Part shown: one piece after another, positions 6,209-10,055 of the stretch
How the letters are laid out: each line of letters begins with the position of its first letter
Position numbering within the stretch: position 1 is the first letter of the stretch
DNA from: Methanobacteriota archaeon
Lineage (GTDB): Archaea > Thermoplasmatota > Poseidoniia > Poseidoniales > Poseidoniaceae
Assembly (NCBI GenBank): GCA_029979405.1
Contig: JAPOHM010000040.1
Location: 1 to 10,055, forward strand
DNA length: 10,055 nt
Direction: 5' to 3'
Notes under the pieces: model-generated
The model's database searches: none
What the model was told of the DNA's origin: nothing
What the model saw: the letters and a program-made list of their open reading frames with translations, nothing else
Program-made: the position numbers and the translations under genes

Positions 6209-8557
6209 ATGGGTGTAAAGAAATCTGCATACAGGCAGCCGGTAACACCTGAGGGCTTGAAAGCCATTGAGAAAGGAAAACTCACTTGGCTTGACGACGA
6301 GATGTATAACAACCTAAACACTGGAGTTCTTGAACAGTACTTAGAAGAAAAAAATCTTGAAGAAGCCTTCGAGGTATCTCACTGGGATACAAAAAAGGTG
6401 ATGATTGGAATTGGTATTGGTGCAATATTTTCTGGAGTTACTGCGTATATCGGATTGAAACTGGGCTTGGCGATTTCTGCTGCTTGGTATATTGCATATG
6501 TCCTTGGTATGGCATTGAAGTGGTCGCCATCTGAAGTAAACATCGCTACTTCTGCTACCACTGGAGCTACTCACGCATCAACTGGTTTTATCTTCACATT
6601 CCCTGCTATTTTCCTTTTAGCAGCTAATCCTCAATATTGGTTGTCAGATGGTCCATTAATCGTACTGGGTGAGGGAGAGACATTACGGCTAGCCTTTGTT
6701 GGAATTGTAGCATCTATGTTTGCTGGATTTTTGGGTGTTATGTATTTCATCATTTTCCGGCGTGTTTGGCTGGTCGAAGACCCTCTGCCACTACCTGGGT
6801 TCGAAGCCACTCTGAAGATGTTAGATATTGCGAGTGATGTGAGTACAGGTGCTGTCGAGCACGCCCGTGATTCCTTGAAAACTATCGGAGTTTGGACAGG
6901 AATCACAATGCTTGCTTTGTTCATTATTGAATACCCTCTGATTTGGATGAAGGATAAAACACAAGCGGTAACTGATTATGTTGCAGAATTACTCAGTGGT
7001 GATACATTCGGACTTGCCTCATTTTACTCTCATGCAAAGATACATCAGCCAGGTGAAGTGATTGACGGAGTAGCATCAGGGCCCGCACATTACAACCCTG
7101 ATACTTGGTATAACCCGTTTATGTACACTTACGTTGGTGTTGCACTAACCCCATCCATGTTTGCAATTGGATGGTTCATGAAGACAAGAGTAGCATTCTT
7201 GGTTAACCTTGGTACAATTGTCGGTTGGTTCTTCTTAGTACCTCTTGCTGTTGCATTAAACTTCCCAGTTTACGAAGGAACCTTAGATGCGACAATTCCA
7301 CTACAAGACTTGCCTGGTGCACTTTACGGAGCAGGCGCATCTGGTCCAGTTCAAATGTATGCATTTACCAAAGCTGTAAGATTTATTGCAATCGGTGCTA
7401 TTGTTGGCGGTGGGATATTCGGTCTTCTAAAAATGTGGAAGACTTTTGCAAATATATTCGCAGATATTGGTCGTGCTTTCAAGGGTGAGGGTGGAAAGGA
7501 ATACATGAAAGGAAAAGGATGGTATGAATGGCCTTTATCCCATATACCAATCTTCATGTTGCTAACGTTTGGGACAATGATCATCATCTTCATGTTGGGA
7601 GACTTCCCAATAATTGCAAGTTTAGTGTTTTCAGTGATTTTGCTGATGACTACATTCTTACTTGGAGCAATCGCAGTGAGAGTCATGGGTGAGACCGGAA
7701 TAGAGCCTGTTTCAGGAACATCATTTATCGTTCTTCTAATGTTATTCGCTGTATTCCTGAACTTCAATGACGCATTGGGACTAACAACCCAGGAAGCAGT
7801 TCTTCTTGGTCTTGTAGGTACCACAGTATTCGGCTCTGCAATTTCAATGTCTGGTACGGTAATTGGAGATTACAAGAACAGTCTATACATCGGTAATCGT
7901 CCATATCATATCTCGAAAGGTAACATCATGGGTGTAGTTCCAGGTGCAGTTATTGGTGCTGGTGTAGCTATATTCTTAGCGAATGAATTAGCAGCAGGGA
8001 GAATTCAATTAATCGCACCTCAGGCAAATGCTTTCGCTACATTCTCTGTAATTTTCGCAGAGGGACAAGGTGATTTGTGGTTACTTCTACTTGGTTTTAT
8101 GCTTGGTGTATTCGTGGAGTGGGCTACTGGAATGGGAACTTCATTCGGTCTTGGGATGTATCTGGACGTACCTCACACCCTACCAATGTTGATTGGAGGA
8201 GTTGCAAGAGACAAGTGGGAGGATAAGAAACTCAAACCACGTGTTGAAGCTATCAAAGAAAAGGAAGGAGCTGTTGAAGCAGAAAAGCAACGTGCTCTAA
8301 TCCTGCTTGGAACCTTCATGGTTGCAGCAGGTCTACTCACAGGAGAAGCATTCTTTGGAACAGAGAGTAGCATTCTCTCCTTTATTGATTCACTTTGGTC
8401 CGATGGATTCAGAATGAGCCTAGAATGGCACTTGCTCCGCTTAGGTGGATTTGTGATGTTGAATGTACTTGCAGGATGGGGAATTTATGCCCTATTCAAG
8501 AGAGCAGGTGTATTAGGACAACCTAAGGTTGAGGATGCAGAATTAGTTGAGGCTTGA
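6209..8557 (+). CDS. OPT-family oligopeptide (or metal-chelate) transporter
   Basis: A 782-residue polytopic membrane protein of the oligopeptide transporter family, which imports small peptides or metal-ligand complexes by cation symport. A soluble N-terminal tail of about 62 residues precedes the first helix (KKVMIGIGIGAIFSGVTAYIG). Family marks include AYIGLKLGLAISAAW (79-93), DPLPLPGFEATLKML (191-205), VRVMGETGIEPVSG (490-503), a GDYKNSLYIG segment (553-562) and GLGMYLDVPHTLPMLIGG (647-664). I count roughly 14-16 hydrophobic segments. A polar stretch at about 250-305 between helices and a charged one at 665-695 (RDKWEDKKLKPR...) are probable exposed loops. Length is normal for prokaryotic members. 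It follows aIF5A by 24 nt and precedes the DMT gene by 4 nt, so cotranscription is likely. The substrate cannot be told from sequence; peptides are the plausible guess. Confidence 0.92.
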   Translation: MGVKKSAYRQPVTPEGLKAIEKGKLTWLDDEMYNNLNTGVLEQYLEEKNLEEAFEVSHWDTKKVMIGIGIGAIFSGVTAYIGLKLGLAISAAWYIAYVLGMALKWSPSEVNIATSATTGATHASTGFIFTFPAIFLLAANPQYWLSDGPLIVLGEGETLRLAFVGIVASMFAGFLGVMYFIIFRRVWLVEDPLPLPGFEATLKMLDIASDVSTGAVEHARDSLKTIGVWTGITMLALFIIEYPLIWMKDKTQAVTDYVAELLSGDTFGLASFYSHAKIHQPGEVIDGVASGPAHYNPDTWYNPFMYTYVGVALTPSMFAIGWFMKTRVAFLVNLGTIVGWFFLVPLAVALNFPVYEGTLDATIPLQDLPGALYGAGASGPVQMYAFTKAVRFIAIGAIVGGGIFGLLKMWKTFANIFADIGRAFKGEGGKEYMKGKGWYEWPLSHIPIFMLLTFGTMIIIFMLGDFPIIASLVFSVILLMTTFLLGAIAVRVMGETGIEPVSGTSFIVLLMLFAVFLNFNDALGLTTQEAVLLGLVGTTVFGSAISMSGTVIGDYKNSLYIGNRPYHISKGNIMGVVPGAVIGAGVAIFLANELAAGRIQLIAPQANAFATFSVIFAEGQGDLWLLLLGFMLGVFVEWATGMGTSFGLGMYLDVPHTLPMLIGGVARDKWEDKKLKPRVEAIKEKEGAVEAEKQRALILLGTFMVAAGLLTGEAFFGTESSILSFIDSLWSDGFRMSLEWHLLRLGGFVMLNVLAGWGIYALFKRAGVLGQPKVEDAELVEA
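8548..8552 (+). promoter_or_regulatory. Shine-Dalgarno-like site deciding the DMT permease start
   Basis: TGAGG lies 9 nt upstream of the ATG at 8562, inside the last codons of the OPT gene. It favours that ATG over the in-frame TTG at 8547, which overlaps the site. Confidence 0.5.
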
Positions 8558-8561
8558 TTCT

Positions 8562-9485
8562 ATGGCTCGTACTCCACCATTAGTGTGGGGTTTACTTTCA
8601 GCAGGTGTACTCGGAGTATCTTTCGCAGGTGCTATATTGCAACATGTAGATGAAATTCCACCTTTGATGCGTGCATCTTGGAGGCTACAGATAACAGTGC
8701 TTATGTTGACACCGTTTGCAATTTGGCAATACCGTGAATTAGATGTTGAAAACAGATCAAAATTACTTGAAAGAAGGACGATATTGATTTTATCAGGGTC
8801 TGGAATTGCTTTAGCAGCTCACTTTGGAACTTGGGTTACTTCATTAGATCATACCTCGTTAGCCCATTCTCTGTTGTTTGTAACAAGTCACCCTATTATT
8901 ATCGTAATAGGAATTGCAATTTTTATTCGTAGGCCGCGAAGGTTAGAAATTTATGGCGCATTGATAGGGTTATTAGGTGCATCAATTACTTTGTTAGATG
9001 CAAAATCAGATGGAGAGGTGACAATATACGGAGATCTTCTTGCATTCGCTGGTGCGATAACGGTTGTTGGATATATCGTGGCAGGTCGAGTCCTTAGAGA
9101 ATGGATGCCAGTTTTCCTGTACGCAGTTCCAGTTACTTTACTTGCTTCGTTAATTTTAATTCCAATATCAATTTTTGCTGGAGAAGAAACTTCAGCAATA
9201 GGCTGGATTGGTTCTGATCTTTTGGGTTGGTTCCTACTTCTTGCTTTCCTTGCAGGGATAGTAGGTCACACAGGATTAAATGCATGTTTAAGATGGTTAC
9301 AACCACTGACGATATCATTTGCAGTTACATTGGAACCGATTATTGGAGCTTTCATTGGTTGGTTGATGTTTGATGGAAGTATACCTCAGAAATGGACATG
9401 GATTGGCGGAATAATACTAATTTCAGGAATTATGATGGTAATCAAAGGTGGTGAATTGGATGGATTGGATACTAGTGACAAATGA
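8562..9485 (+). CDS. DMT-superfamily permease, EamA type
   Basis: A 307-residue inner-membrane protein with about ten hydrophobic helices arranged as two EamA repeats. Repeat one runs from PPLVWGLLSAGVLGVSFAGA near the start to GALIGLLGASITLLDA around 131-146. Repeat two begins at GDLLAFAGAITVVGYIVAGR (156-175) and ends with WIGGIILISGIMMVIKGG (281-298). Typical EamA features are the SLDHTSLAHSLLFVTSHPI helix of repeat one (residues 93-111) and LEPIIGAFIGWLMFDG in repeat two. Members export or import amino acids, metabolites or drugs; the substrate here is unknown. The ATG at 8562 is preferred over a TTG at 8547, which would overlap the OPT gene by 11 nt and add five residues. The gene starts 4 nt after the OPT stop, and its 3' end overlaps surE by 26 nt, so it belongs to the same transcription unit. 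Confidence 0.88.
   Translation: MARTPPLVWGLLSAGVLGVSFAGAILQHVDEIPPLMRASWRLQITVLMLTPFAIWQYRELDVENRSKLLERRTILILSGSGIALAAHFGTWVTSLDHTSLAHSLLFVTSHPIIIVIGIAIFIRRPRRLEIYGALIGLLGASITLLDAKSDGEVTIYGDLLAFAGAITVVGYIVAGRVLREWMPVFLYAVPVTLLASLILIPISIFAGEETSAIGWIGSDLLGWFLLLAFLAGIVGHTGLNACLRWLQPLTISFAVTLEPIIGAFIGWLMFDGSIPQKWTWIGGIILISGIMMVIKGGELDGLDTSDK
9444..9454 (+). promoter_or_regulatory. Shine-Dalgarno site of surE inside the DMT gene
   Basis: AAAGGTGGTGA contains GGTGGTGA, seven of eight bases matching GGAGGTGA, ending 5 nt before the surE ATG at 9460. It is embedded in the last codons of the DMT gene and supports direct ribosome recruitment at the overlap. Confidence 0.65.
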
Positions 9486-10055
9486 TGACGGAATTGAAGC
9501 GGTCAGTTTGCAGAGTTTAGTTACTGAGTTAGCAAGGAGAGATTACGGGGTGATAGTATTCGCACCAAGCGAGAACAATTCTGCTGTAAGCATGGCTATA
9601 ACATTAGGGAAACCAATTTCTATAGAAGAAGTACCTGATGATAGAAATAATGTTCGTCAATTTTCAATTGGTGGTACGCCCTGTGATTGTGTTATTGCTG
9701 CATTAGATGGTGGAATTGAGAAATTTTTGCCAGGAATTTTACCTAAGTTACTTGTGAGTGGAATTAATTTGGGGCCTAACCTAAGCCAGGATGCATATCA
9801 CAGTGGGACAATGGCTGCTGCACGTGAGGCTGGAATGTATGGAATGCCTGCTATTGCCTCTTCATGGTCATCATTTGACCCAGAGGGGATGGAGGTATCT
9901 ATTGATGCAACAGTAAAATTGATTGAAGCAGTTCTACCAATAATTCCAGATGTACCATCAAATCTCAACCGCCCTCATGTCGATGTGTCTGCACCTCACC
10001 TAACTAAGTGGCCTCATGAATCTGAAGAATTGTGGAGACAAAACCCGATAAAATC
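9460..10055 (+). CDS. surE: 5'/3'-nucleotidase SurE (3' end beyond window)
   Basis: The visible 198 residues are the N-terminal part of SurE, a metal-dependent nucleoside monophosphate phosphatase, usually about 250-270 residues. The start MDWILVTNDDG carries the diagnostic NDDG with metal ligands Asp9 and Asp10. Ser41 lies in APSENNSA, and Asn103 in SGINLGPN (100-107). The active-site helix reads AYHSGTMAAAREAG (112-125). IGGTPCDCVIAAL (70-82) is also typical. Its ATG lies in a different frame within the end of the DMT gene, with a 26-nt overlap and a good Shine-Dalgarno, so translation of the two is probably coupled. Together with the HD-domain nucleotidase this gives the window two nucleotide monophosphatases, though they are on opposite strands and not obviously linked. 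The call is firm; only the C-terminus is unseen. Confidence 0.96.
   Translation, partial: MDWILVTNDDGIEAVSLQSLVTELARRDYGVIVFAPSENNSAVSMAITLGKPISIEEVPDDRNNVRQFSIGGTPCDCVIAALDGGIEKFLPGILPKLLVSGINLGPNLSQDAYHSGTMAAAREAGMYGMPAIASSWSSFDPEGMEVSIDATVKLIEAVLPIIPDVPSNLNRPHVDVSAPHLTKWPHESEELWRQNPIK

Noticed and set aside
7351..7824. A 157-codon open frame on the minus strand inside the OPT gene
   Set aside because: The plus-strand frame is a clear OPT transporter with family motifs here; the antisense translation shows no recognisable domain.
8547..8561. TTG start for the DMT permease
   Set aside because: It overlaps the Shine-Dalgarno-like TGAGG and adds residues not expected in the family; the ATG at 8562 with 9-nt spacing fits better.

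Overview
The window looks like chromosome from a planktonic marine euryarchaeon, most likely Marine Group II (Candidatus Poseidoniales). The clearest domain marker is an archaeal-type aIF5A with a hypusination loop. A tRNA-Gln without encoded CCA, a TATA-like box about 26 nt from a start codon that suggests a leaderless transcript, and GGAGGTGA-like Shine-Dalgarno sites inside gene clusters all fit. The very Asp-rich, TSP3-like surface protein with a single C-terminal membrane anchor and a Trp-rich cytoplasmic tail is typical of that group. The lineage is inferred from gene style, not from a marker phylogeny.

Layout. Minus strand, left side: the 5' part of a small secreted protein with a C-x-C-H motif (cut by the window edge), a tRNA-Gln(UUG), and an HD-domain nucleotidase of the HDDC2/YfbR type. 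Plus strand, divergent from the nucleotidase: a 3-hydroxyacyl-CoA dehydrogenase. A 1285-residue surface protein follows, with signal peptide, seven-blade beta-propeller, unrecognised middle region, calcium-loop stalk, membrane helix and cytoplasmic tail. Then come aIF5A, an OPT-family transporter, a DMT/EamA permease and the 5' part of surE, which runs off the right edge.

How they fit together. The last four genes are tightly packed: 24 nt, 4 nt and a 26-nt overlap separate them, and each has its own Shine-Dalgarno-like site. They probably form one transcription unit driven from the aIF5A promoter, where an 18-bp palindrome sits just downstream of the TATA-like box. An OPT (peptide-type) importer and a large adhesive or sensing surface protein fit a peptide- and particle-degrading heterotroph, and the acyl-CoA dehydrogenase fits fatty-acid or butanoate metabolism. 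No mobile element, CRISPR array, phage gene or broken gene was seen. No gene-free stretch exceeds about 90 bases. The least explained parts are the surface protein's middle region and its Trp-spaced tail, and two symmetric DNA elements in intergenic regions.
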